This document shows, one piece after another, positions 17,801 through 24,765 of a stretch of 64,000 bases of DNA. Location: assembly GCA_900100245.1 (NCBI GenBank), contig FNEU01000005.1:62001-126000 (forward strand), given 5' to 3'. The position numbers and the translations under genes are program-made. The first letter of the stretch is position 1. Every line of letters starts with the position of its first letter. Under the pieces are notes generated by a model. It was not told the origin of the DNA. It saw only the letters and a program-made list of their open reading frames with translations, and ran no database searches. Source of the DNA: Lachnospiraceae bacterium G41 (GTDB taxonomy: Bacteria; Bacillota; Clostridia; Lachnospirales; Lachnospiraceae).

Positions 17801-17962
17801 GTAAACGATAAGCCTTGGGATGAATATAATTCCGGCGTTTCACCTGTTTATTTTGCACTTCTTGTCGCTTTAGCAGCGGCCGCAGTAGCTGGCGCAGGCA
17901 CAGCTTTTGGAATCAGTAGAAGAAAAAGAGCATTGAGAGAAAATATGAAAAAAAAGAAATAA
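14888..17962 (+). CDS. Large secreted, membrane-anchored coiled-coil surface protein
   Basis: The 1024-residue protein begins with a signal peptide (basic start, then AIAFVLATVVMATSIPMTALAE). Residues about 60-310 and 750-830 are Glu/Lys/Ala-rich and predicted as coiled coil. The middle (about 360-730) has acidic, tyrosine-rich segments with several repeated DGKE/DKDG turns that look like beta domains. Near the end lie proline-rich and Asn/Thr-rich linkers, a hydrophobic helix (PVYFALLVALAAAAVAGAGT) and a basic tail RRKRALRENMKKKK. There is no LPxTG motif, so it is probably held by the helix. AGGAGG precedes the ATG. I recognise no enzymatic domain; adhesion or wall spacing is possible. Confidence 0.75.
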   Translation: MKKQIKNKNTARAIAFVLATVVMATSIPMTALAEGENTEEFTLTEENKTSDIDDATTESNELDGSETKATLDSANLASESVNKMENVIKAENNDLGIKDYADKVDEIYEDLDKASELVYNISSKEDGEEGYVANLEQQIENALVAGEKIDNILQGVSAEDGKVLVDVPVVDENGEPATEQVDLNESIKPIQDDAFYNDEKTGLNAGLDAVTIAKQKAAESNNWDKSIEERKDALTMAENQLNIADSILKKANEDVDKAQAAKDAAKKKLDEAIKVRDAVLNGAEEAEECYIKGAVKDSEAAFKAIKDAKDKAGELQEEVDELYTNIKNIELLEQIQAKQETIQEIVKDDQDFKTNPYYQKATKELCSLIIQYNILDKDGKDIELGTDFEVTLIQHDPEDLQNATLDEKTNMYTLGEKEVSYTQDIDDDGWLIFNADMENCFVVKFKDKDGKEYTRYYNYISNNDGSICVYERSYTVNTEDVDEVPAIEATEDQIIPAHWTDKDGNTPKEGMNVATVKVGESQNIKEIGVAYDPENPKESKVESLSSDGNTKYVPIIDGTEEVTTSYNQTTGELTIKTECRVKRYEKKTTENWSDASHYNYSDEEMVKWVEEAIERDPLFKELKAIRNDPGVIDFTIVPEPIPVSPDKKGFRVEYYEYVKDSENTQLYSEYKYDVTEYDTFVAQQTIQGEPAKPGIKAYTDETGITWDLDIDSILEAFENGYIKEVQTDDEENIISAENVDEYNYLILLENLKKYQEQKEALEKANAELLVAQEKFEALRDQTKKLKMYVYDTKELEYLENQVNIAESALADAKATRDKLTIEIIQTEDIIQRSMIPDPAPSFNLTLKQLETSDGKIAEIVEKDSGVVKLTIEDTGEIKKTSEAPEPVIKTIEPTVDIDLPEEGGAGRVKPDTPSGVAGVRVDNGDSKKNDKPELGVKTNDNTKFEPSITVAQKDTNKDVTTNKTNINVTDLVNDKPWDEYNSGVSPVYFALLVALAAAAVAGAGTAFGISRRKRALRENMKKKK

Positions 17963-17982
17963 TATGATTTAAGACCTACCAT

Positions 17983-18020
17983 AGGCGTCGAAAGATAATT
18001 CTTTCGGCGCCTTTTTTTGT
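17983..18020 (+). terminator. Intrinsic terminator
   Basis: AGGCGTCGAAAGA pairs with TCTTTCGGCGCCT around TAAT with one mismatch, followed by seven T residues; it ends the surface-protein transcript. Confidence 0.85.
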
Positions 18021-18028
18021 AAACGCAT

Positions 18029-18107
18029 CAGAAAAAGTGTAAAAAAAGTTGATTTTCTAACGGAAAAAGTGCAAATCTTAGCAAAAAACAATCGGAAAAA
18101 GTGCAAT
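18029..18107 (+). repeat. Three GGAAAAAGTGCAA repeats with an exact 32-base period
   Basis: Copies begin at 18029 (CAGAAAAAGTGTAAA), 18061 (CGGAAAAAGTGCAAA) and 18093 (CGGAAAAAGTGCAAT). They end 17 bases before the -35 box of the ATPase gene. Equal spacing of about three helical turns suggests a protein binding array on one face of the DNA. Confidence 0.8.
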
Positions 18108-18123
18108 TTTAATTACAAAAACC

Positions 18124-18152
18124 TTGAAAAATAGCTGTTCTCTGCCTATAAT
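18124..18152 (+). promoter_or_regulatory. Sigma-A-type promoter of the ATPase gene
   Basis: TTGAAA (18124-18129) and TATAAT (18147-18152) are separated by 17 bases, and the AAGGAGAG ribosome site follows closely. Confidence 0.7.
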
Positions 18153-18173
18153 ATACATAAGGAGAGAAAAACT

Positions 18174-19514
18174 ATGTTAGTAAGACATTTAGAAAAAGAA
18201 ATTAATGAATGGATAGAGAACGGAAAGAACGCATTGCTTGTAAGTGGAGCACGCCAGGTTGGAAAAACTTTTCTTATCAGAAGTTGTCTGGATAAGAATA
18301 ATTCTGATTTTCTTGAAATTAACTTTATAAAAAATCCGGAAATTATTGATGCCTTCGAAAACAGCAAATCTTCCAAGGATTTGAAGATTAATCTTTCAGC
18401 GGCTATGAATAAAAGCCTTACTGAAGGGCAAACCATATTGTTTCTTGATGAGATTCAAGAGTATAAAGATGTTGTTACTAAGATAAAATTCTGGGTAGAT
18501 GAAGGCAGTTTCAGATTTATAATGAGTGGTTCTCTTTTAGGAATAGAGCTAAATGATTTAAGATCGGCACCAGTGGGATATTTGGATGAAATAATAATGT
18601 ATCCCCTTGATTTCACAGAATTTTTATGGGCCTGCGATGTTAGGGAAGAGGTTATAGATTATTTAAGGGATTGTTATGATAAAACCGAAGAAGTGTCTGA
18701 AACTGTTCATAATAAAATGATGGAACATTTCAGAAGATATTTGGTTGTCGGCGGAATGCCTGCATGTGTAGATGAATTTGTGAGAAGTGGTGATATTAAA
18801 AAAGTATCGAATATACAGAAAAATATAATTTCGGAATATAAAAGGGATTTTACCAAGTATGAGAGTAAAGAGAAAAAACTGATGCTCCAACAGATATATG
18901 ATTTAATTCCTTCTGAATTACTAAAACAGAACAGACGATTCAATTACGCAGATATCAAAAAAGGACTTAGATTTGAGCGTGTAGAAGACAGTTTCCTTTG
19001 GCTAAAAGCAGCCGGCGTTTCAATATGCGTTTTCAATGCCACAGAACCTAAAATATCACTTAATCAAAATGTTAAAAGCAGCCTGCTTAAACTATACTTA
19101 TCTGACGTCGGTCTCTTGACATATACATATGGTCCGGCTATGAAATTGGGACTGCTTTCAGACAATAAAACTCTCAACTGCGGTGGTATATATGAAAATG
19201 CGGTTAATCAGGAACTTTTCGCGCACGGATTCAAGTTATATTATTACAACAGCAAAAAAAATGGAGAACTGGATGTAATAATAGAACATGAAGGACACGT
19301 GCTGCCTATTGAGGTGAAAAGTGGAAAAGATTATTCAGTTCATTCTGCGTTGGATAATTGTGTAAATAACGAAGAATATGAGATTGAAAAAGCAATTGTT
19401 TTTTCCAACTACAATGTTTCAAAGAATGGAAAAACTTTTTATTTACCGATTTATATGATTACTTTTTTGAAGGATGATTTTGAATTGCCGGTTCTGAAAC
19501 CTGTAAATATTTAA
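18174..19514 (+). CDS. AAA_14/DUF4143 ATP-binding protein
   Basis: The 446-residue protein has an N-terminal P-loop ATPase domain with Walker A GARQVGKTF (about residues 24-32) and Walker B TILFLDEIQ (about 84-92), and a C-terminal DUF4143 region with the nuclease-like motif GELDVIIEHEGHVLPIEVKS (about residues 362-382), an E-x-K/D pattern like PD-(D/E)XK folds. These proteins are abundant, often solitary, in Firmicutes and Bacteroidetes; their function is not settled. It is monocistronic with its own promoter, repeat array and terminator. Confidence 0.88.
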   Translation: MLVRHLEKEINEWIENGKNALLVSGARQVGKTFLIRSCLDKNNSDFLEINFIKNPEIIDAFENSKSSKDLKINLSAAMNKSLTEGQTILFLDEIQEYKDVVTKIKFWVDEGSFRFIMSGSLLGIELNDLRSAPVGYLDEIIMYPLDFTEFLWACDVREEVIDYLRDCYDKTEEVSETVHNKMMEHFRRYLVVGGMPACVDEFVRSGDIKKVSNIQKNIISEYKRDFTKYESKEKKLMLQQIYDLIPSELLKQNRRFNYADIKKGLRFERVEDSFLWLKAAGVSICVFNATEPKISLNQNVKSSLLKLYLSDVGLLTYTYGPAMKLGLLSDNKTLNCGGIYENAVNQELFAHGFKLYYYNSKKNGELDVIIEHEGHVLPIEVKSGKDYSVHSALDNCVNNEEYEIEKAIVFSNYNVSKNGKTFYLPIYMITFLKDDFELPVLKPVNI

Positions 19515-19520
19515 TGCCTA

Positions 19521-19538
19521 AACCCCGTCCCCCGATGT
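19521..19538 (+). repeat. Palindromic repeat family A, partial copy 2
   Basis: AACCCCGTCCCCCGATGT matches the core of the TGACAC/GTGTCA repeat but lacks its left end. It overlaps the region immediately after the ATPase stop. Confidence 0.6.
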
Positions 19539-19542
19539 AAAT

Positions 19543-19570
19543 AAGGTGAAGCAATTTGCTTCGCCTTTTT
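19543..19570 (+). terminator. Intrinsic terminator after the ATPase gene
   Basis: AAGGTGAAGC and GCTTCGCCTT form a stem around AATTT, followed by TTTGATTTG. Confidence 0.65.
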
Positions 19571-19683
19571 GATTTGAAAAAATTTCAAAAAATTTCAAAA
19601 ATTTGTGAGTAAAATCTCCTCGAACTGCAATTAACTATATAGAAGAACAAAAAGAAGGGCAGGAAATCAACTACTAATAAACC

Positions 19684-19713
19684 GGAGCCAGACACGCTTC
19701 GCGAGTCAGGCAC
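19684..19713. repeat. GTGCCTGGC-type repeat (family B), copy 1
   Basis: GGAGCCAGACAC, a short hairpin loop GCTTCGCGAG, and TCAGGCACC. It supplies the stop codon of the minus-strand HAD gene. Confidence 0.6.
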
Positions 19714-20029
19714 CAATCATAGCAGGCAGAAATGCCTTGTCATCAATATAATAATCACATGTAATCTTCCGGGAGTTGTTGCCATAGAGTTCGACAATTT
19801 CCGGAAGATTGTCGTTTATGGCGTCGAAAGAAAGCTCATGTTCGCTGCACCATGATACTGCGCGATCGAGCGCGTCTCCGGCACGGCAAGTCCAGAGAAT
19901 CAGCTTGTTGCCCTGCTTCTGCCAGGCTTTCAGATATTCAATTAAGGGAAGGTTGGGCTCTCCGAGTTCGGGCCAGTTGCTGTAGCAAAGGGTTCCGTCG
20001 AAGTCAACCGCGATTATCTGATAATTCAT
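19706..20029 (-). CDS. Small HAD-like hydrolase
   Basis: The 107-residue protein starts MNYQIIAVDFDGTLCYS, containing the HAD motif I DxDGT with the nucleophilic and acid/base aspartates; motif II is LILWTCRAG and a late YYIDDKAF supplies the metal-binding acidic pair. This minimal size fits cap-less HAD proteins. GGAG sits 7 bases before the chosen ATG; the frame is open further upstream but only through repeat DNA with no ribosome site. The final residues MIGA and the stop fall inside a family B repeat, and a second such repeat lies upstream, so the gene is bracketed by related palindromes. Substrate unknown. Confidence 0.8.
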   Translation of the reverse strand: MNYQIIAVDFDGTLCYSNWPELGEPNLPLIEYLKAWQKQGNKLILWTCRAGDALDRAVSWCSEHELSFDAINDNLPEIVELYGNNSRKITCDYYIDDKAFLPAMIGA

Positions 20030-20054
20030 ACGATTCTCCGAAATATATCTATAG

Positions 20055-20106
20055 GGTGCCTGGCTCATACTAGGGAACTTCGTTCCCGTCGGTGCACCTG
20101 GCTCCC
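20055..20106. repeat. GTGCCTGGC-type repeat (family B), copy 2
   Basis: GGTGCCTGGCTC, a hairpin GGGAACTTCGTTCCC, then GGTGCACCTGGCTCCC. It lies just upstream of the HAD gene start. Confidence 0.6.
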
Positions 20107-20188
20107 CTGTTTTTAGGGGGTAAGCATATAATAGAACAAATGTTCGAAAATGTAAAGAGGTTTTTGAAAGTTTTTTCGGCGTCAAAAA

Positions 20189-20216
20189 TGACACAACAAC
20201 CCCGTCCCCCAGTGTC
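20189..20216 (+). repeat. Palindromic repeat family A, copy 3
   Basis: TGACACAACAACCCCGTCCC and on to AGTGTC. It abuts a 5-prime-truncated open frame. Confidence 0.8.
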
Positions 20217-20239
20217 CTTTTTGTTTTCCATCATGTTTG

Positions 20240-20416
20240 TTGGATTCAAAAGAATATGCTAAAATAATAAGTGAAATTAATACCAATTACGATTTATACA
20301 GAAATGTGAGCTTTGCTATCCATTTTTCTGTAGGTTTAGATGATAAGTATTACATATATTATTTCGAAAATCGCGGCTTTAATGACTATAACATTGTTGA
20401 GAAATTTGAATTTTGA
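20240..20416 (+). pseudogene. 5-prime-truncated or TTG-started small hypothetical gene
   Basis: A 58-codon frame reads LDSKEYAKIISEINTNYDLY and continues through SVGLDDKYYIYYFENRGFNDY to a TGA 12 bases before the next gene. The composition is that of a real protein, but there is no ATG and no ribosome site; a family A repeat ends 24 bases upstream. It is probably the 3-prime end of a gene whose front was lost. I do not recognise the family. Confidence 0.45.
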
Positions 20417-20428
20417 AAAGGAGACGCT

Positions 20429-20650
20429 ATGGATGAGTTAGTTATGAAATTGAATAGTATCCCCAATTCGTATTTTGGGTTTGTTGCAGGTGTTACTTCT
20501 TATGCGAAAAAGAAACCCGAGAGACTTAAAAAGGTCATGGATTTCATCAATAATAGTGAATCTGTAACTACGTCAGATATTGTTTACTTTATTATGTCTC
20601 AACCTGATTTTCATGAGGATGGGTTGAGTTTTAAAGAAATGGTAGGGTAA
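20429..20650 (+). CDS. Small conserved-looking hypothetical protein
   Basis: The 73-residue protein (MDELVMKLNSIPNSYFGF start) has AAAGGAGA before its ATG. It is helical, with a YAKKKPERLKKVMDFIN helix and a Thr-Thr-Ser-Asp-capped second helix ending at MSQPDFHEDG. The look is of a soluble four-helix or HTH-like small domain. It is followed by a good terminator and preceded by a truncated frame with which it may once have formed an operon. I do not know the family. Confidence 0.6.
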   Translation: MDELVMKLNSIPNSYFGFVAGVTSYAKKKPERLKKVMDFINNSESVTTSDIVYFIMSQPDFHEDGLSFKEMVG

Positions 20651-20683
20651 GAGACAATTTATAAATGTGACATACATACCACA

Positions 20684-20715
20684 TAGCCCGGCTCGTTAGA
20701 GCCGGGTTTTTCTTT
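20684..20715 (+). terminator. Intrinsic terminator
   Basis: AGCCCGGCTC pairs with GAGCCGGGTT around GTTA and is followed by TTTTCTTTTTT. Confidence 0.85.
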
Positions 20716-20745
20716 TTTCTTGGCTAGCCAACATCTTCCTCAAAA

Positions 20746-20773
20746 TGACACTCCACCCCCGTCCCCCAGTGTC
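20746..20773 (+). repeat. Palindromic repeat family A, copy 4
   Basis: TGACACTCCACCCCCGTCCC through AGTGTCA, complete with both ends, located just before the DUF4190-like gene promoter region. Confidence 0.8.
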
Positions 20774-20826
20774 AAAATTTGTGGTATAATATAGTGGCTA
20801 TCCAAAAAAGTAAAGGAGAACCAACC

Positions 20827-21219
20827 ATGGACGGAAATTTCAACAACGAACAGAACGATTTTGTAACAGAAGAGTATACAGATAACACCAACGCCAAGCA
20901 GTTTGACGAAGTAGCGCCTGATCATCTTCCTGAGAACCAGGGAAAGGCTAAGCTTTCGTTTGAATTTGGCTTGATTGGATTATTGTGCAGTATCGCGTGC
21001 ATCTTCGTTTATTTTGTATTAAACAGAATGATGTACATCATGATTCTGCTCCCAATTATGCCTGTTGCAGGTATTGTCAGCGGTATTGTAGCACTCAAGA
21101 GCGACCGCGGCCTTCCCAAAGCATACATCGGAATTGTATTAAGCGTACTTTCAATACTTCCGACTTTATTATGCGTATTTCTGTTTTTATACGAAGTATT
21201 ACTTTATCGTTTCTTCTAA
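20827..21219 (+). CDS. DUF4190-like small membrane protein
   Basis: The 130-residue protein starts at MDGNFNNEQND, with AAAGGAGA 8 bases upstream; the longer open frame upstream runs through non-coding DNA. An acidic soluble N-terminus of about 50 residues precedes three hydrophobic segments (about 53-73, 76-98 with the GIVSGIVALKS turn, and 104-125). The SLIGLIxxI...GIVxGIxAL pattern is that of DUF4190. Such proteins are predicted integral membrane proteins of unknown role. Confidence 0.65.
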   Translation: MDGNFNNEQNDFVTEEYTDNTNAKQFDEVAPDHLPENQGKAKLSFEFGLIGLLCSIACIFVYFVLNRMMYIMILLPIMPVAGIVSGIVALKSDRGLPKAYIGIVLSVLSILPTLLCVFLFLYEVLLYRFF

Positions 21220-21261
21220 AAACCGCTCATAAAAGAAACACTAGAAACACGAGGCACAACA

Positions 21262-21966
21262 ATGCAATTCAACGGAACACAAAAACTAATAGGCACCGGC
21301 GCGCAGGCAGAGGTTTTTCTGTACGAAGGCTATGCCTACAAAGTATATAAACCAACCTATCCCGCGGAGTGGATAGCGTTCGAAAAAAGCCAGCAAAAGG
21401 CCGTCAACGACGCCGGACTTTGCAGCGTCAGGTATTATGACACGGATGACGAACACATCATCAAAATGGATTTCGTGGACGGTGAAATGCTTGAAAAACG
21501 AGCGCTGACAGGCGACATCACCTGCTTTAATACACTGGCCGATGCCTTCCGCTTCGTACACAGCACAGACGCTACAGGCATCCAAATGCCCCTCCTAAAA
21601 GACACTGCAGGCATGGGCTTAAGCGATGCCGACCGAGACGAAGTCCTTGAAATCATCACGCGTCTATCAGACAAAGAGAAAAACTGCGTATGCCATCTGG
21701 ACATGCATTTTCTAAACATCATGCTGCCGCGCGATAAAGCAGACTACGTAATCATAGACTGGATGAACGCAAGGCTTGCACCCGCCGTATTCGACTACGC
21801 CCGCACATACGTTATATTTGACGAGTTTTCGAAGGAAGGGCTCGAAGCCTATAAAGCAATTGTCTTGCCCAATCTTTGGGCAACAGGCATAAAAGAAAGC
21901 GACTTCATGGACGCAGTCCGTGCCTGCACAATAATTAGGAAGAGAGAAAAAAATGAAACAACGTAA
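21262..21966 (+). CDS. Aminoglycoside phosphotransferase-fold kinase
   Basis: The 234-residue protein has a protein-kinase-like fold: a glycine-rich GTGAQAEVFLYEG loop (residues 10-22), an AYKVYKP strand with the ATP-binding lysine, the catalytic loop VCHLDMHFLNIML (brenner motif H-x-D-x-H-x-x-N) and the DWMNA metal site (DFG-equivalent). Homologues are annotated as APH family or choline-kinase-like phosphotransferases; the substrate is unknown and resistance should not be assumed. The hydrolase gene that follows overlaps its 3-prime end by 14 bases. Confidence 0.8.
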   Translation: MQFNGTQKLIGTGAQAEVFLYEGYAYKVYKPTYPAEWIAFEKSQQKAVNDAGLCSVRYYDTDDEHIIKMDFVDGEMLEKRALTGDITCFNTLADAFRFVHSTDATGIQMPLLKDTAGMGLSDADRDEVLEIITRLSDKEKNCVCHLDMHFLNIMLPRDKADYVIIDWMNARLAPAVFDYARTYVIFDEFSKEGLEAYKAIVLPNLWATGIKESDFMDAVRACTIIRKREKNETT

Positions 21967-22948
21967 AAATGACACTACACCCCCGTCCCCACGCAAGTTG
22001 GCAAAGGTATTTCTTGCGCTTGCCATTGCCCTGGTGGTACTATTGGCAGGCCTCTTCATCTTCCACAAAATCAAGCATTCTGCGGATATGAAATTCCTGA
22101 CCGAACAAGGTTATTACAATCCGGTTTCAGTCGGAGATTATTCGATGAACGTGGCAAAATTCGGCAATGAAAACGGCAGAGGAAACATCGTCGTTTTAAG
22201 CGGAATGGGCGGTGGAATGTCGGCTGAAATAAGACCGGTCTTAAAAGATTTTGAAGACGATTATCAGTTTATTTACGTCGGAAGACGCGGATGGGACGCG
22301 AGCGACGATACCAAAGAAGCCAGAACTGTCGAAGCAATCGTTGAAGAATACCGAAGCGCCGTAAAAGCTTCAGGCATCGAAGAGCCCTATATCCTCATGG
22401 CACACTCCATGGGCGGTACATATGCTTCCTACTGGGTCAGCAAGTATCCTGATGAAATCAAGGCTTTCATCAACATTGACGGTACATATGTTGAGCCTAT
22501 TGCAGAGGAAAATTTGCAGGGCAAAGCCTCGGGAACATTTTTATACAAAGTAGCCGCAAACTTCGGCCTCGGAGACATTCTGCTCCCTGCATTGCTTACG
22601 AATAATGCAGGCCTTTCAAAGGATGAATGGAGAGCATATTGCATCCTCCAGCAGTTATCAATTCCGTCCGATGCGACTGCAAATGAAGGCGCGATGGTTA
22701 ACAGAAACCGCAACACCACCTGGAACACCCTAAAAGAGACGGACGTCCCGAAACTCTATATCTCCGCAAGGCACGGAGATTTGTCGGATCCCGAGAGCGA
22801 AGAAGCGAATAAAAAAGAACTGCTCCCGTACCTTAACAAAATGGGTAATTATCAGATAGCCTATCTTCCGGGCAGCCATTTTATATACAAAACCGAACCT
22901 AAGGAATTCAGGAATTATGTCAGGAATTATTTGGATAGTGTAGAGTAA
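21953..22948 (+). CDS. Alpha/beta hydrolase with N-terminal membrane anchor
   Basis: The 331-residue protein has one hydrophobic segment (about residues 18-38) and a C-terminal extracytoplasmic alpha/beta hydrolase domain with LSGMGGGMS as oxyanion region, nucleophile elbow AHSMGGTYAS (Ser of GHSMG type) and a late GSHFIY with the catalytic histidine. The first 15 residues (MKQRKNDTTPPSPRK) are encoded by a partial family A repeat, so the true N-terminus may be altered. It overlaps the preceding kinase gene and shares its transcript. Substrate unknown. Confidence 0.85.
   Translation: MKQRKNDTTPPSPRKLAKVFLALAIALVVLLAGLFIFHKIKHSADMKFLTEQGYYNPVSVGDYSMNVAKFGNENGRGNIVVLSGMGGGMSAEIRPVLKDFEDDYQFIYVGRRGWDASDDTKEARTVEAIVEEYRSAVKASGIEEPYILMAHSMGGTYASYWVSKYPDEIKAFINIDGTYVEPIAEENLQGKASGTFLYKVAANFGLGDILLPALLTNNAGLSKDEWRAYCILQQLSIPSDATANEGAMVNRNRNTTWNTLKETDVPKLYISARHGDLSDPESEEANKKELLPYLNKMGNYQIAYLPGSHFIYKTEPKEFRNYVRNYLDSVE
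21970..21991 (+). repeat. Palindromic repeat family A, partial copy 5, inside a coding start
   Basis: TGACACTACACCCCCGTCCC and then divergent sequence. It encodes part of the hydrolase N-terminus. Confidence 0.7.
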
Positions 22949-22961
22949 TTTTTGAGTAAAA

Positions 22962-23014
22962 TGACACACTAACCCCGTCCCCCAGTGTCATTTGGGGACG
23001 GGGTTTTTGTGTCA
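22962..23014. repeat. Palindromic repeat family A, inverted pair (copy 6), acting as a two-way terminator
   Basis: A complete TGACAC...GTGTCA unit is joined to an inverted copy, giving a long hairpin AACCCCGTCCCC/GGGGACGGGGTT flanked by T runs on both strands. It sits exactly between two convergent genes. Confidence 0.8.
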
Positions 23015-24295
23015 AAATTTCAACAGCATGCCATCGATATCTTTTGCTCTTTTTTCATTAATGCCACACTTTTCTGCGTAATCCATCCAGTGATTAACAA
23101 TATTGGAAATCTCCATGAGCGCCTTTCGACAATATCTTTCGGAAATTCCAATTCTTTTTCCAAAAGCAATCAAATCATTAGATTCAAAATCGGAGTCCTT
23201 TCCGTTTAATGTCATTTGATGTGATCCTAACCATATATGATTAGGCTTAAAGGCGAATGTAATGTCATAAGCAGGAGCCATTTTCCATTCGCCTCTCTTA
23301 TTCATCATAAAAGAAAAATTCTTTACATGATCATCACAATTCATGGCAAGTATGTTAAATACAGCTCGTCGGTATAATTCCTTTGTTGCTTGAAGGCTAG
23401 GATTTAATTTTGCAGCAAATCCGGCATACTCTTCATAACTGCAACATCTAGGCTGGTTATAATCGAAATGTCCCAATGCAGCGAGCGTTTGAACATGAAT
23501 TTTATTATTACCTTCACGATCATATCGAAGTGTCATAAAATGACTTCTTCCATCTTTTTTAAGTATTCGGCATTCCTGCATATTAATTCCCGCATCCAGC
23601 GCCATCAAATAGTATGCATATTCCACCAGTGTATGTTGCTTCTTGTCGGCAATTCCTCGGTCTCCGTTACCATCTACACCGTCGAATTTAATCAGCCAGT
23701 GACTGAAACCCTCGCCGGCATCTATTTGACCTGATTTCACCTCTCCGGTTTTTTCGTTCCATGCTATTACCGCCTTAGCCCTTGCGCCTCCGGCAGAAGA
23801 GCCTATTTCCATCATTCTGGCCAGACTTAAATCCCAATCTTTTATCTTTTGATTTTCTTTTCCCGACAAAATTTGTGATGCAAAATCTGCCATTTCATTT
23901 ACATCAATTTCATCATCGTCGGAAACGGGTCCTGTAGCCGGAACGTACTCTAACGCTCCCATACCTCTTTTACCCGTGTAACACAATCTCTCAATAGCGC
24001 TGAAACTCTCGGGATTTCTTCCATGTCTTTGTAACCATTCATTGATAACAGCGTTTCCGAATCTGTCAGGAAGCGAATCCGCAAGCAAGCCGGGCATTCC
24101 GTGAAAAGAATCTAATCTCGAGAGTTCAGGGAAACTGTACGTTTCGCTTGATAAAGGCATGCGAAAAGGAGATAATTCAATCGAACTTTTTACGAAATCA
24201 TCATCATAAAAGAATTTAGCGCAAATATCATCTTCAGTTTGCCAAACTGTTCCTATTTTTGTTCCCCATAAAAAAATCTCTGCTGCATGCGTCAT
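23012..24295 (-). CDS. hipA: HipA-family serine/threonine kinase toxin
   Basis: The 427-residue protein has the HipA_N part (FRMPLSSETYSFPEL, DSLPDRFGN) and HipA_C kinase domain with the glycine-rich SSAGGARAKAV loop, catalytic NCDDHVKNFSF and metal-binding PAYDITF. Members phosphorylate cytosolic targets such as glutamyl-tRNA synthetase; the target here is not known. Its start overlaps the upstream HTH gene by 4 bases, the usual hipBA arrangement. Motifs look intact, so it is probably active. Confidence 0.9.
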   Translation of the reverse strand: MTHAAEIFLWGTKIGTVWQTEDDICAKFFYDDDFVKSSIELSPFRMPLSSETYSFPELSRLDSFHGMPGLLADSLPDRFGNAVINEWLQRHGRNPESFSAIERLCYTGKRGMGALEYVPATGPVSDDDEIDVNEMADFASQILSGKENQKIKDWDLSLARMMEIGSSAGGARAKAVIAWNEKTGEVKSGQIDAGEGFSHWLIKFDGVDGNGDRGIADKKQHTLVEYAYYLMALDAGINMQECRILKKDGRSHFMTLRYDREGNNKIHVQTLAALGHFDYNQPRCCSYEEYAGFAAKLNPSLQATKELYRRAVFNILAMNCDDHVKNFSFMMNKRGEWKMAPAYDITFAFKPNHIWLGSHQMTLNGKDSDFESNDLIAFGKRIGISERYCRKALMEISNIVNHWMDYAEKCGINEKRAKDIDGMLLKF

Positions 24296-24636
24296 TTTTC
24301 ATCTCCCCATTTCCAATCCTGCTTAGATTCTTTTTTGTTTGAGACTCGCTTTCTCGGTTTATATACTTCAACCAAAAAAGTCGGGCGTTGCGATTGATCG
24401 GACAAAAGAAAATCCAAACTGTCCAACAAGTTAAGAGCTTTTAATATTTTCAGGAAATTCAAAAGACTGATTTCTTCGCCTGCCTCAAAACGTTTAACAG
24501 TTCGCACTGATACCATAGCAGAATCCGCAAGTTTTTCTTGTGTAACACCTGCGAGTATTCTGTGTTGTTTTACTCTTTCTGTTATTTCTTTTTTTGCTGC
24601 TTCCGGAGATAAATTATTATTTATTTTTTCTGACAT
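24292..24636 (-). CDS. hipB: HipB-like XRE antitoxin/regulator
   Basis: The start MSEKINNNLSP is chosen because GAAAGG precedes it at the right distance; a longer in-frame start 8 codons upstream has no site. The 114-residue protein has a central XRE domain (VTQEKLADSAMVSVRTVKRF, about residues 35-55) and a basic C-terminal tail. It is translationally coupled to HipA and should repress the operon and neutralise the kinase. The upstream GTGCAnnnnnnTGCAC-like dyads are likely operators. Confidence 0.85.
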   Translation of the reverse strand: MSEKINNNLSPEAAKKEITERVKQHRILAGVTQEKLADSAMVSVRTVKRFEAGEEISLLNFLKILKALNLLDSLDFLLSDQSQRPTFLVEVYKPRKRVSNKKESKQDWKWGDEK

Positions 24637-24654
24637 ATCGCAAACCTTTCGATA

Positions 24655-24712
24655 GTGCATTTAATTGCACATTAATTTTAATTTTAGTATTCTATAGTAC
24701 ATATATTGCACC
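24655..24712 (-). promoter_or_regulatory. Candidate HipB operators
   Basis: GTGCATTTAATTGCAC (24655-24670) is an inverted repeat and GTACATATATTGCAC (24698-24712) is a related copy, both upstream of the antitoxin start; the AT-rich sequence between suits a promoter. Confidence 0.5.
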
Positions 24713-24765
24713 TTAATTATATTAGATTTGTGCTTTTTTTGTCAATAAAGAAATTGGCAACTGAA

